A stretch of 47,873 bases of DNA from a virus. The number at the start of each line of letters is the position of its first letter. The stretch's first letter is position 1. Under the pieces are notes generated by a model. That model saw only the letters and a list, made by a program, of their open reading frames with translations, was not told the origin of the DNA and made no database searches. Location: positions 1 through 47,873 of IMG/VR virus record IMGVR_UViG_3300037488_000956; one strand, 5' to 3'. The translations under genes were made by a program, and so were the position numbers. Of the stretch, positions 39,112 to 47,172 are shown in pieces.

Positions 39112-39372
39112 GTTAGGACACTACAGAGATAAGCCCACGCGTATAAGAAGACCCGGTTATCCGGCTTGACGAGAAACGCGATTTGGGAGCTGCTGGGTGG
39201 AAGCCGAAACCTAGATGAAGCGGTTGGCATGACACCCGCGCCGCGATGCACGAGACTTGGTGTCAAGGTGTAGGCAGTAAACGGGAACTCCATGGAAGTT
39301 GCGGTGACGACCGCCGGCCCAGGCTGCCAGAATGTGGTTCAAGACCGCCCTACACCCCGAAGGAGTTTTTAG
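39112..39372 (+). promoter_or_regulatory. Structured 261-bp leader before DNA polymerase
   Basis: This gap has a -10-like TATAAG at 39142-39147 in the same GCGTATAAGA context as the promoter at 36911, but no good -35. Downstream, GGTT/AACC and GGCTT/AAGCC (39155-39167 with 39201-39211) can form a stem, and GACACC (39231-39236) pairs with GGTGTC (39259-39264). A 26-residue frame at 39292-39372 ends one base before the polymerase ATG and could be a leader peptide. The whole may be a regulatory leader or small RNA. Confidence 0.45.
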
Positions 39373-41304
39373 ATGACCGACATCCGAGGCACTGCCGTCG
39401 TCGACTTTGAGACTTTCCCTATCACAGCCCGGCCGGGGTATCCGCCCGAGCCGGTGGGGGTGGCCTTGCACGTGCCAGGTACCCAACCGCGGTATCTGGC
39501 CTGGGCCCACCCGTTGGGTGGTAACAACTGTACCTGGGGTGAGGCCCGACGAGCCCTGGCGGAGGTGTGGGATTCCGACCGTGACGTCTGCTTCCACAAT
39601 GCGAAGTTCGACCATGCGGTGGCAACGCACAAAATGGCGCTAGCACCGCTCCCGTGGAAGCGCATCCACGACACGATGATTCAGCTCTACCTTGAGGACC
39701 CACGGATGGAGACCTTCGCCCTCAAGCCATCGGCCGAACGACTCTTAGGTGAGGCACCGACGGAGCGGGACGAGCTCATCGACTGGCTCGTGGCCAATGT
39801 AAGGCCGGGAGGCCACAAGCTGTCGGCCTCTCCGAAGTCAGAGTGGTACGCGGGCGCCTTCGTGGCCTATGCCCCGGTCGAGTTGGCCGGCCGGTATGCC
39901 GTGGGTGACGTGACCCGGACCCGCGGCCTCCTACAGATGCTTCACAAGAAGGTGACTCGTGACCGGGGGATGGGCCCGGCCTACGACCGGGAACGCCAGC
40001 TTCTACCTATTATGGCGGAACTCGAAGAGCAGGGGGTGCGTGTCGACGTGGTGCGCCTTGCCCGCGACGTGGAACTATATCAGATGGTCTTCCGACGGGT
40101 TGACACCTGGCTCTGTCAACGGTTGAAGGTAGCGGGTGATACGAACTTCAACTCGAGCCGGGAACTAGCCGCCGCCCTTATCAAGGGCAAGGCGGTAGAC
40201 CCCAAGCGCCTAGGTAGGGGCAAGACGGGTGTCCACCTGACCAACAAGGAGGCGATTGAGGCCGCCCTCATCGACGCGCAGGTAGGTGCGGTCCTAATCT
40301 ACCGGGCCAAGCTGAAGACCGACCTCTCCACCTTCATGGAGCCTTGGCTCGAGACGGCTCGATTGACGGGCGGGTACATCTTCACAACCTGGTTCGCCAC
40401 CCGGTCAGACGACCACGGCACCCGCACCGGCCGGTTCAGCAGCACACCAAACTTCCAGAACATGCCTAAGGAGACGGAACCACTATTTCACCACGAGGAT
40501 GGTACCCTGGGCCTACCGCGGGCGCCCATCGACCTGCCGCCGTTGCCATTCATTAGGTCCTACGTGGTGCCCTACGTACCGGGTGACGTCTTGGTGGACC
40601 GTGATTATTCTCAGCAGGAACTGCGTATTCTAGGCCACTTCGAGAACGGTCCGCTCCTCAAAGCTTACCAGGCAAATCCGTGGATGGATATTCACGCGCA
40701 CACCCAAGTGCTGGTGAATGACCTACTCCATGAGAACTTCGGCCGTAAGATCATCAAGAATACCAACTTCGGAATCGTGTACGGCCTGGGGTTGGAGAAG
40801 TTGGCCCGCAAGTCTCGTAGTACGGTTGAGATGGCCGACCGGGTGAGGAAGGCTGTCCGCAAGCTCTACCCCGGGGTGCAAGAGGTCAACAGTGAAATGA
40901 AGCGCAAGGAGCAGGCTCATGAACCCCTACGCACTTGGGGCGGGCGGGAGTACTACTGCGAAGAACCGAAGATGATCGAGCTTCCCAATGGCCAGAAGAA
41001 GTGGCAGACGTACGGTTATCGGATGCTCAATATCCTAATCCAGGGGTCAGCGGCCGACTGCACGAAGGAGGCTCAGATCCGCTATTGGAAGATCCGGCCG
41101 GCTGGGCACCGCGTGTTGACCATCCCGCACGACGAGTTTCTGGTGAGTTGCCCGGCCCGGGAAAGGGGTGTGGGTATGGAAGCTCTTCGCGAGGCCATGG
41201 AGTCGGTGGAGTTCGACGTGCCGATGTTGAGCGAAGGGAAGTGGAGCGCCGAAAACTGGGCGCAGTTGAAGCCCTACGACAAAGCTGGAAAGAAGGTAGT
41301 CTGA
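39373..41304 (+). CDS. DNA polymerase, family A (with 3'-5' exonuclease domain)
   Basis: This 643-residue replicative polymerase starts with the exonuclease motif V-V-D-F-E-T-F. Polymerase motif A is R-D-Y-S-Q-Q-E-L-R (about 410-418), motif B is R-K-I-I-K-N-T-N-F-G-I-V-Y-G (458-471) and motif C is P-H-D-E (585-588). In motif A the residue after S-Q is Gln rather than the Ile of E. coli Pol I (position 709). The 5' nuclease domain is absent, as is usual in phages. AAGGAG precedes the ATG. Confidence 0.9.
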   Translation: MTDIRGTAVVDFETFPITARPGYPPEPVGVALHVPGTQPRYLAWAHPLGGNNCTWGEARRALAEVWDSDRDVCFHNAKFDHAVATHKMALAPLPWKRIHDTMIQLYLEDPRMETFALKPSAERLLGEAPTERDELIDWLVANVRPGGHKLSASPKSEWYAGAFVAYAPVELAGRYAVGDVTRTRGLLQMLHKKVTRDRGMGPAYDRERQLLPIMAELEEQGVRVDVVRLARDVELYQMVFRRVDTWLCQRLKVAGDTNFNSSRELAAALIKGKAVDPKRLGRGKTGVHLTNKEAIEAALIDAQVGAVLIYRAKLKTDLSTFMEPWLETARLTGGYIFTTWFATRSDDHGTRTGRFSSTPNFQNMPKETEPLFHHEDGTLGLPRAPIDLPPLPFIRSYVVPYVPGDVLVDRDYSQQELRILGHFENGPLLKAYQANPWMDIHAHTQVLVNDLLHENFGRKIIKNTNFGIVYGLGLEKLARKSRSTVEMADRVRKAVRKLYPGVQEVNSEMKRKEQAHEPLRTWGGREYYCEEPKMIELPNGQKKWQTYGYRMLNILIQGSAADCTKEAQIRYWKIRPAGHRVLTIPHDEFLVSCPARERGVGMEALREAMESVEFDVPMLSEGKWSAENWAQLKPYDKAGKKVV

Positions 41305-42050
41305 TGCCGACCAAACAAGTGCAACGATTCAAGGCCTGGAGTTACTCCCGCCTCGCCGAGTGGGAGCAGTGCCCGTTTCGGGCCATGAAGAAGCACATCG
41401 AGAAGGTGAAGGAACCGGAGGGCCCGGCCCTAGCCCGCGGGCGGGCGATGGAGGATTCGGTCTACGCGTTCCTCTTTGGTAAGACGAAGAAGATTCCAAA
41501 GGTGCCCGAGGCGGGGAAGTCTTTCGCGGAAGAGCTGACGGCCCTGCGCAAGATTGCCAAGGGGGTGCTCAACAACCGGGAATTGGCCTTTGATCGGGAT
41601 TGGCAACCCTGCCGGTGGGACGATTGGGACCGGGCCTGGGTACGGGTCAAGATGGACCTGCTCTGGGCTTCTGATGGAGCCCACGCCTTCCAGGAACCCA
41701 CCGCGAAGGGCGCCACCGTGGCTCGGGTAGCAGACCTGAAGAGCGGGAAGATTTACGAGGACAAGCTGGACCAGTTGGACCTCTACAAGGTGGTGGCGCT
41801 CCTCATCCCGGTGGGGGTGTTGCCCGCGGTAGACTTGGCCTGCTCACAGATGTGGTACCTCGACCAGGGGGAGACCCGGCCCGACGGTTCGTGGTCGAGT
41901 CTAATGAGGGCGGACCTCCCCAAGGAGCTCAAGAGGTGGGAGAAGCGGGTGAAGCCGATGCTCCTTGACGAGGCCTTCATCCCGAAGCCGGGGTGGCACT
42001 GTAAGTATTGCCACCTGTCGAAGTCCAAGGGTGGCCCATGCCCGTACTAA
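41304..42050 (+). CDS. Cas4/RecB-like PD-(D/E)XK nuclease with Fe-S-type Cys
   Basis: This 248-residue protein has one N-terminal Cys (E-Q-C-P-F-R, Cys23) and three C-terminal ones (C-x2-C-x9-C at 233, 236 and 246), the 4Fe-4S layout of Cas4 and AddB. Nuclease residues are likely in V-A-D-L-K-S-G and the Q-L-D-L-Y motif (QxxxY) that follows. It would act in processing DNA ends during replication or recombination. It overlaps the polymerase stop as TGATG, which links it to replication. Confidence 0.8.
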   Translation: MPTKQVQRFKAWSYSRLAEWEQCPFRAMKKHIEKVKEPEGPALARGRAMEDSVYAFLFGKTKKIPKVPEAGKSFAEELTALRKIAKGVLNNRELAFDRDWQPCRWDDWDRAWVRVKMDLLWASDGAHAFQEPTAKGATVARVADLKSGKIYEDKLDQLDLYKVVALLIPVGVLPAVDLACSQMWYLDQGETRPDGSWSSLMRADLPKELKRWEKRVKPMLLDEAFIPKPGWHCKYCHLSKSKGGPCPY

Positions 42051-42068
42051 CCGGGGGAGGATAACCTT

Positions 42069-42281
42069 ATGCACTTCTTGATGACGTTGGAACAGCGAAT
42101 ACAGGACTACAACCAGGGTGACTTCGACGCCACCATGACCGCGGCTGAGGGGTTGGTGGAGATGGCACGACTGTGTTGGAAGAACAATGGCATTGAGCAG
42201 TCGCACCGGGTGGTGGTATGCGTCGCACTGGCTCGGGCCGCGGCGATGCTACGCATGCACGCGAGGCGTATCAAGCTATGA
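42069..42281 (+). CDS. Hypothetical protein, 70 residues
   Basis: This small helical protein (M-T-L-E-Q-R-I-Q-D-Y and L-A-R-A-A-A-M-L-R-M-H-A) lies between two nuclease genes. GGGAGG precedes the ATG and its stop overlaps the VRR-NUC start as ATGA. No family was recognised. Confidence 0.6.
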   Translation: MHFLMTLEQRIQDYNQGDFDATMTAAEGLVEMARLCWKNNGIEQSHRVVVCVALARAAAMLRMHARRIKL

Positions 42282-42769
42282 AGCCTGAACTCGAACGCAA
42301 CATCGAACGGCGCTTCGTAAAGAGGTGCCCGGTCCTGAACCTCAAACTCAATGTCATGTACAGTCGCGGCTGGCCCGACCGGGAGGTGTTCATGCCGGGT
42401 GGCCGACCGTTTCTCATCGAATTCAAGCGCCCGGGTGAGGACCTCACCCCACTGCAAGAGGAAATTCATGCCCAGCTCAAAGCCCTTGGCTATGACGTCG
42501 AGACTCACTGGTCGAGCGAGACAGCTCTCGCTGCCGTTGACAAACGGCTTCGTGACTTCAAACTCACCGAAGAGTTCGCCAACGCGGTCGACGACGTCGG
42601 CGGCTACCCCAGGGGCACCTGTTTGGGTGCCCCACGAATACCAAAAGAAAGGCGTCAAGTGGTTACTCGAGCACCCGTACGCCGGCCTCCTACTCGACCT
42701 GGGGCTCGGCAAGACGGCCATCTCGCTAACGGCCTTCCTCGCCCTCAAAAAGGCCGGCGGTGCTACTAA
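42278..42769 (+). CDS. VRR-NUC domain nuclease
   Basis: This 163-residue frame holds a VRR-NUC domain in its first 100 residues: G-W-P-D-R (catalytic Asp about 34), F-L-I-E-F-K (Glu48 and Lys50) and L-Q-E-E (Gln60). VRR-NUC proteins cut branched DNA. The start at 42278 overlaps the previous stop. The last 45 residues or so, encoded over the start of the helicase in another frame, are low-complexity and Arg/Pro-rich and not part of the domain. The 143-bp overlap is unusually long; a frameshift into the helicase frame is discussed in the findings. Confidence 0.75.
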   Translation: MKPELERNIERRFVKRCPVLNLKLNVMYSRGWPDREVFMPGGRPFLIEFKRPGEDLTPLQEEIHAQLKALGYDVETHWSSETALAAVDKRLRDFKLTEEFANAVDDVGGYPRGTCLGAPRIPKERRQVVTRAPVRRPPTRPGARQDGHLANGLPRPQKGRRCY

Positions 42770-44111
42770 GGCCCTAGTCCTCGCGCCCCGTCGCCCGGCC
42801 CAACTTGTTTGGAGCCACTCGGGCGAGGTGGGGGCTTGGTCCCAGTTCCAGGGTCTACGAGTATCACTACTCCATGGCGACCGGAAGGATGAGGCCCTTG
42901 AGGTTGACGCGGACCTGTATGTGTTGAATTACGACGGCCTGGCTTGGTTTACCAAGCGGGATGGTTTCAAGAAGCTGTTGACTCGTGGGGTCGATATCCT
43001 CATCATAGATGAACTCTCGAAGCTTCGTAACACCCGGTCCCAACGGTTCAAACTCCTCAAACCGTGGCTCGCGAGGTTTCGTCGCCGGTGGGGTCTCACG
43101 GGGTCACCCGCCCCGCGGTCACTCATCGACTTGTTCGGGCAGGTGTACGTGTTAGACCGAGGAAAGCGGTTGGGTGCCTTCATTACCCACTACCGAGACC
43201 GGTGGTTCTACCCCACGGGATTTGGGGGTTATACCTACGCACCGCTACCCAACGCCGAGAAGGAAATCACGGCCGCCCTACGAGACCTGACTCTAGCTAT
43301 GCGGTCCAAAGACCATCTCGACCTGCCGGACCTGGTGGAGCGTAATGTCTGGGTAACACTGCCGACCGAGGCTCGGCGGGTGTACGATGAGCTTGAAGAG
43401 GAACTTCTTACCCGGCTTGAGGGCGGCGTGGTGACGGCAAAGAACGCCGCGGTGGCTTCGGGGAAGTGTTGCCAAATTGCCAGTGGTGGGGTGTATCAGC
43501 ATGAACTACAGACACCCCTGTTCGACGGAGGCAGTGGGTTCCAGATTGCCTCCGGGGTGCGCAAGACCATCCAGGTCCACGACGAGAAGACCGAAGCCCT
43601 CTTGGACCTGGTGGAAGACCGCCAGGGTTCACCCCTCTTGGTGCTCTATGAGTATCAGCATGACCTGGACCGGCTTCGGCGGGCTTTGGGCGATGCAGTA
43701 CCGGTGCTGGGTGGTGGTACTAGTGATGAGAAGGCGGCTTACCACATCTCACAGTGGAACGCGGGCGCCATCCCGGTGTTGTTAGGTCACCCCCAATCCA
43801 TGGGCCACGGGCTCAATATGCAGGGGGCGGGGTGCGGTCACGTCGTCTTCTACACGGCACCGTGGGACCGCGAACTCTATGACCAGGTGATAGGCCGCGT
43901 CAGGCGGCAGGGGGCTAAGGTGGACCGGTTGGTGGTACACCGGCTCTTGGCGCGGGATACGGTGGATGAAGCGAAGGTGAAGACCTTGGCATCCAAGGAC
44001 CGGGTGCAGCAATCCATCTTCGAGGCACTCAAATCATTATGTACAACCCGAAAGAGCCGGCGTACATTGGCAATCAATCAAACCGAGGAGGACCGCAATG
44101 TCAAAAAGTGA
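42627..44111 (+). CDS. SNF2/DEAD-type helicase
   Basis: This protein of about 494 residues has motif I G-L-G-K-T (26-30), motif II D-E-L-S (I-I-D-E-L-S-K), motif III-like L-T-G-S-P and motif VI R-V-R-R-Q-G. No ATG lies in frame near the start of homology; GTG at 42627 is the only close candidate, with a weak AGGGG upstream. The frame does extend back to 42351, but that part lies under the VRR-NUC coding frame and does not look like protein. The helicase would work with the VRR-NUC nuclease on branched DNA. Confidence 0.75.
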   Translation: MPHEYQKKGVKWLLEHPYAGLLLDLGLGKTAISLTAFLALKKAGGATKALVLAPRRPAQLVWSHSGEVGAWSQFQGLRVSLLHGDRKDEALEVDADLYVLNYDGLAWFTKRDGFKKLLTRGVDILIIDELSKLRNTRSQRFKLLKPWLARFRRRWGLTGSPAPRSLIDLFGQVYVLDRGKRLGAFITHYRDRWFYPTGFGGYTYAPLPNAEKEITAALRDLTLAMRSKDHLDLPDLVERNVWVTLPTEARRVYDELEEELLTRLEGGVVTAKNAAVASGKCCQIASGGVYQHELQTPLFDGGSGFQIASGVRKTIQVHDEKTEALLDLVEDRQGSPLLVLYEYQHDLDRLRRALGDAVPVLGGGTSDEKAAYHISQWNAGAIPVLLGHPQSMGHGLNMQGAGCGHVVFYTAPWDRELYDQVIGRVRRQGAKVDRLVVHRLLARDTVDEAKVKTLASKDRVQQSIFEALKSLCTTRKSRRTLAINQTEEDRNVKK

Positions 44112-44811
44112 GACACCCCGGCCGGGTATTCTGCCGCCCCAGACCCCGGCTCAGGTGAAGGCTTGTAAGGCAGTAGAGTTGGCCATGGACCAAGGCGGGC
44201 GTACAGCTATTCGGTTGCGCGACGTCGATGGCGAGGTGGCCTTCATACCCATGTCGGACGACGGGGTGTTTGTGATGTATACCTCCACCGCGTTGTTCAA
44301 GAAACGCTACCCCCTATGGCAGCGCGACCCCTCATCGCCGAAGTCCCTTCAGGGGTGTACTGTCGAACGAGCGGCCCGGTGTTACGTCACGCATGCTACT
44401 TACAGCGGTGCCGATGCCACGGCCATCGCCGAACTCGAGAAGTTGGTCCCAATCACAAAACAGGAAAAGGAGAAGATCACCATGGCCAAGAAGAAGGAAT
44501 CGAAACCGGAAACAGACACCAATGACAAGCCGAGGGCTGCCAAGAAGACATCGAGCAAGCTGAAGGCTATGCCCGAGAAGAAGGCGGACAAGCCGAAGGC
44601 TGAGAAGACCCCGCGGGTATCGGCCGCGGCCACGTTCAAGGAGCTCATCATGCAGGGCGGCTTGACCGACGACCAGATCTTCGAGGGTGCCAAGAAGAAG
44701 CACCCCGAACTGACGCCAGACAAGCGATCTTATGTGGCGTGGTATCGTAACGCCCTGCGCAAGGCGGGTGAGAACCCACCGGCGCCGAAGAAGACGCTCA
44801 AGGAGGACTAG
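44098..44811 (+). CDS. Hypothetical two-part protein with WYR C-terminal domain
   Basis: This 237-residue protein has an N-terminal domain of unknown type (about 1-125) joined by a long Lys-rich linker to a C-terminal domain (S-A-A-A-T-F-K-E-L-I-M, ending A-W-Y-R-N-A-L-R-K-A-G) that is paralogous to the end of the protein at 35524. Inside, an ATG at 44482 has AAGGAG nine bases upstream and starts M-A-K-K-K. It would make a 109-residue protein resembling the STK-repeat paralogue. The gene may be a fusion of two once-separate genes. Confidence 0.6.
   Translation: MSKSETPRPGILPPQTPAQVKACKAVELAMDQGGRTAIRLRDVDGEVAFIPMSDDGVFVMYTSTALFKKRYPLWQRDPSSPKSLQGCTVERAARCYVTHATYSGADATAIAELEKLVPITKQEKEKITMAKKKESKPETDTNDKPRAAKKTSSKLKAMPEKKADKPKAEKTPRVSAAATFKELIMQGGLTDDQIFEGAKKKHPELTPDKRSYVAWYRNALRKAGENPPAPKKTLKED
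44482..44811 (+). CDS. Possible internally initiated short product (109 residues)
   Basis: An in-frame ATG with a strong AAGGAG at good spacing lies inside the gene at 44098. The product would contain the Lys-rich stretch and the paralogous WYR domain only. Its start (M-A-K-K-K) looks like the basic, low-complexity start of the 35524 protein. It is reported as an alternative product, not as a separate locus. Confidence 0.4.
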   Translation: MAKKKESKPETDTNDKPRAAKKTSSKLKAMPEKKADKPKAEKTPRVSAAATFKELIMQGGLTDDQIFEGAKKKHPELTPDKRSYVAWYRNALRKAGENPPAPKKTLKED

Positions 44812-44847
44812 CCCACCGCCCGCCGTGGTCCGCCCGCGGCGAGGATT

Positions 44848-44886
44848 CTGGTCATTGTAGACCAGGCGCCTCGTCGCCGGCGACGA
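44848..44886. repeat. Two adjacent hairpins in intergenic gap
   Basis: CTGGTC-attgta-GACCAG at 44848-44865 is a perfect six-base stem. TCGTCGCC-GGCGACGA at 44871-44886 is a 16-base perfect palindrome. They lie in the 105-bp gap before the methyltransferase gene. No T-run follows, so they are not clear intrinsic terminators; processing sites or protein-binding sites are possible. Confidence 0.5.
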
Positions 44887-44916
44887 CTTAGAAACCCAAG
44901 ACCGAGGAGAAGACCC

Positions 44917-45735
44917 ATGAAGACCTTTCCGGAACCTGTGAAGCACCCGCGGACAGACCGCGGCGCCCGTGAGTTTGACCAGAGCAGTCTGCGCAACAGT
45001 AGTTACGGCAAGATGGTACACCGAGACTACGCCGCCCACTGGTTCAGGTGGCAGTATGCCGTGAGGTTCGTCAAGGCCGGTATGCGGGTGCTTGACATTG
45101 GTTGCGGACCCGACCAGATGATGGTACGGGTGCTGACGCATTCCCAGTCCAACGTGCCGGCACTGTATGTCGGGGTGGACATGAACAAGCTCGAGAAGAC
45201 TACACAGATCGCCTGGGCTCGAGTCTTGGACGAGTTCGACTTTACCCGACGGTGGAAGGAACTCCTCAAGGGGTCTTACTCCGTGGGTTCGACGGCCAAG
45301 CGGGCAGACGCCGCAAAGCGGGAGTTCGACACTGGTTCGTTCGACGTCATTACCTGCTTCGAAGTCATCGAGCACATGCCCAAGGCCCAGGGGTTGCAAC
45401 TCCTCAAGGGTATTCGAGAGTGCTTGGGCCCGACGGGGGTGGCTCTCTTGTCGACACCCGTCTACAATGAGAAGCACATGGCAGCGAACCATCTTCATGA
45501 GTACCGCTTCGAGGAGCTCCAGGAAACCATCACGAAGGCCGGCCTTCGTGTGGACCGGGTGGTGGGTACCTTCATGACATCCCAAGCCGCCAAACGTGCC
45601 GCCTCCACGGAGCAACGAGTGCTATTGAACTCACTTCACGAACGGTGGTTCTCGTGGGAGGTGCTAGCATGCCTCCTGGCACCCCTCTACCCCGAACAGT
45701 CTAGCAACTGCTGCTGGATTCTGAGGCGGGTCTAG
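44917..45735 (+). CDS. Class I SAM-dependent methyltransferase
   Basis: This 272-residue enzyme has motif I V-L-D-I-G-C-G-P (about 56-63), the F-D-V-I-T-C-F-E-V-I-E-H motif and a typical L-S-T-P-V-Y strand, as in UbiG-like methyltransferases. The substrate is unknown. It is preceded by the same 20-base leader as the C5-cytosine methyltransferase gene and starts the run of genes leading to the dCMP cassette, so it may add a methyl group to a nucleotide, sugar or small molecule in the same pathway. Confidence 0.75.
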   Translation: MKTFPEPVKHPRTDRGAREFDQSSLRNSSYGKMVHRDYAAHWFRWQYAVRFVKAGMRVLDIGCGPDQMMVRVLTHSQSNVPALYVGVDMNKLEKTTQIAWARVLDEFDFTRRWKELLKGSYSVGSTAKRADAAKREFDTGSFDVITCFEVIEHMPKAQGLQLLKGIRECLGPTGVALLSTPVYNEKHMAANHLHEYRFEELQETITKAGLRVDRVVGTFMTSQAAKRAASTEQRVLLNSLHERWFSWEVLACLLAPLYPEQSSNCCWILRRV

Positions 45736-45737
45736 TC

Positions 45738-46217
45738 ATGCCACGCACCGTACATGACGTAATACCCCAACCCGGTCGATGTGTGAGTCGGGCTTACGAC
45801 CATGAAACCAACCAGGTGGCGGAGATGCACCTGAAATTCAAGTTGGGTCGTTCTAGACGCCCGACCTTATTGGGTACCGCCCGCCTCAAGCAGAGGTTGG
45901 AATGTCTCATAGAGGAACTCATGGAGTTCCGCGCGGCGGTAACTGACGGGAACCTCCCCGAGATGGCCGACGCCTTGGTGGACCTGGTGGTGTTTGCCAA
46001 GGGTACCGCGGTGCTGCTGGGTCTCCCCTGGGCCGCACTTTTCGATGACGTCATGCGAGCCAACCTATCAAAGGTCCGTGGGGTGGGGAAGCGTGGCCAC
46101 AAGGTGGACCTGGTGAAGCCGGAGGGGTGGCGAGGACCCCAGACCCGCGACATCCTATTCGAGCACGGGTGGAACCCTGAAGAGCCTCCGAAGGAGGATG
46201 CCGATGACACTGTGTAA
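45738..46217 (+). CDS. MazG-like all-alpha NTP pyrophosphatase
   Basis: This 159-residue protein shows the family's metal-binding pattern E-E-L-M-E, then about 11 residues, then E-M-A-D, in a helical core (about residues 54-95). The superfamily includes MazG, dUTPase of the all-alpha type and T4 gp56 dCTPase. In this context a likely role is to convert dCTP to dCMP, which both starves unmodified DNA and feeds the dCMP enzymes downstream. This substrate is inferred from gene order. The start lacks a strong ribosome binding site. Confidence 0.65.
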   Translation: MPRTVHDVIPQPGRCVSRAYDHETNQVAEMHLKFKLGRSRRPTLLGTARLKQRLECLIEELMEFRAAVTDGNLPEMADALVDLVVFAKGTAVLLGLPWAALFDDVMRANLSKVRGVGKRGHKVDLVKPEGWRGPQTRDILFEHGWNPEEPPKEDADDTV

Positions 46218-47172
46218 GAAGGTCACTATCTTCGAGGGCCCTGATGGGGGTGGTAAGTCGACCGCCGCCCGTGAGTACGCCGAGGCTTTTGGCGCGCGGC
46301 TTGTACACTGTGGGCCATTCCCGGGAGTCACCCGCCGTAGCCTCGGTCGGTTATACTTGGAGGCTATGGCACCAGCCCTCGAGGGCTATCAAGACGTGGT
46401 ATTGGACCGGTGTTGGCTTAGTGAGCCCATTTACGGGGCGGCCTTCAGGGGTGGGGAAGATCGTCTCGGGGTGGTGGGCCGGCGTATCTTGGAACGGGTG
46501 GCTCTGAGGTGTGACGCACAGGTGATTCTATGCCTACCCAAGTTCAAAACGTGTTTGGCCAACTGGCAGCGTCGTCACGCCACGGGCGGGGAGTACCTGA
46601 CGAAAGAGGCTCAGTTTCGCCAGGTCTACGATGAGTATTCTACCCGCTGCGCGGTAGGTCGGTTGACGGAACTCCAGGTGACATTCTACGACTACGAACG
46701 TGGCCGAGAGTGGAGTACCGAAGAGATTTCATCTCGTGTTGCGCGTTGTCACGATACCGCAGAACCCTCCGCGGGCAACCGGCAGGCTCGGGTGTTGATT
46801 GTAGGTGAAGCACTCGCAAATCACTCTGACTACGATTCATTCTACCAACACCCGTTCTGCGGCCTAAACCCCGCCGGTTGCTCTTGGTGGTTGACGGAAC
46901 GATTGGCCGACGCGGGTATTCGTGAGCGGGACCTTCTTTGGGCCAACATCGGCGCGGGTTCAGTCAGTGTGGTTTTGTCACATAACCGTCACGGTGATGC
47001 GGCGCGTGTCGTAGCGCTAGGTGTTGCGGCGTTGAAATGGATTGAGATGTTCCGAACACCTACCTTCCGACCGCCTCGACTTTGGCCTCAGCGACACCCG
47101 CAATTCTGGCGGCGTTTTTGTCGTGCAAAACCGTACCCTCTGATCGAAACTTTGAAAGTGGTGACGACATGA
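46204..47172 (+). CDS. P-loop nucleotide kinase fused to UDG-like domain
   Basis: This 322-residue protein has a thymidylate-kinase-like half (P-loop G-P-D-G-G-G-K-S-T at 12-20; L-D-R-C-W-L-S-E-P-I-Y at 67-77) and a C-terminal half (about 197-322) that resembles uracil-DNA glycosylase families 4/5: V-L-I-V-G-E-A at 197-203, P-F-C-G-L at 217-221, V-V-A-L-G-V-A-A near 270 and a late R-H-P segment. Some glycosylase active-site residues are not obvious. The start at 46204 is preferred because GGAGG is six bases before it but adjacent to the ATG at 46198. It may phosphorylate a modified dNMP. Confidence 0.65.
   Translation: MTLCKKVTIFEGPDGGGKSTAAREYAEAFGARLVHCGPFPGVTRRSLGRLYLEAMAPALEGYQDVVLDRCWLSEPIYGAAFRGGEDRLGVVGRRILERVALRCDAQVILCLPKFKTCLANWQRRHATGGEYLTKEAQFRQVYDEYSTRCAVGRLTELQVTFYDYERGREWSTEEISSRVARCHDTAEPSAGNRQARVLIVGEALANHSDYDSFYQHPFCGLNPAGCSWWLTERLADAGIRERDLLWANIGAGSVSVVLSHNRHGDAARVVALGVAALKWIEMFRTPTFRPPRLWPQRHPQFWRRFCRAKPYPLIETLKVVTT

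Noticed and set aside
42351-42626. Upstream part of the helicase frame
   Set aside because: It runs under the VRR-NUC coding sequence and reads as Ser/Arg-rich shadow sequence; helicase homology begins only near 42627.
44332-45615. Long minus-strand open frame of 427 codons
   Set aside because: It is antisense to two genes with clear motifs and arises from the GC-rich codon pattern; no ribosome binding site or family match.
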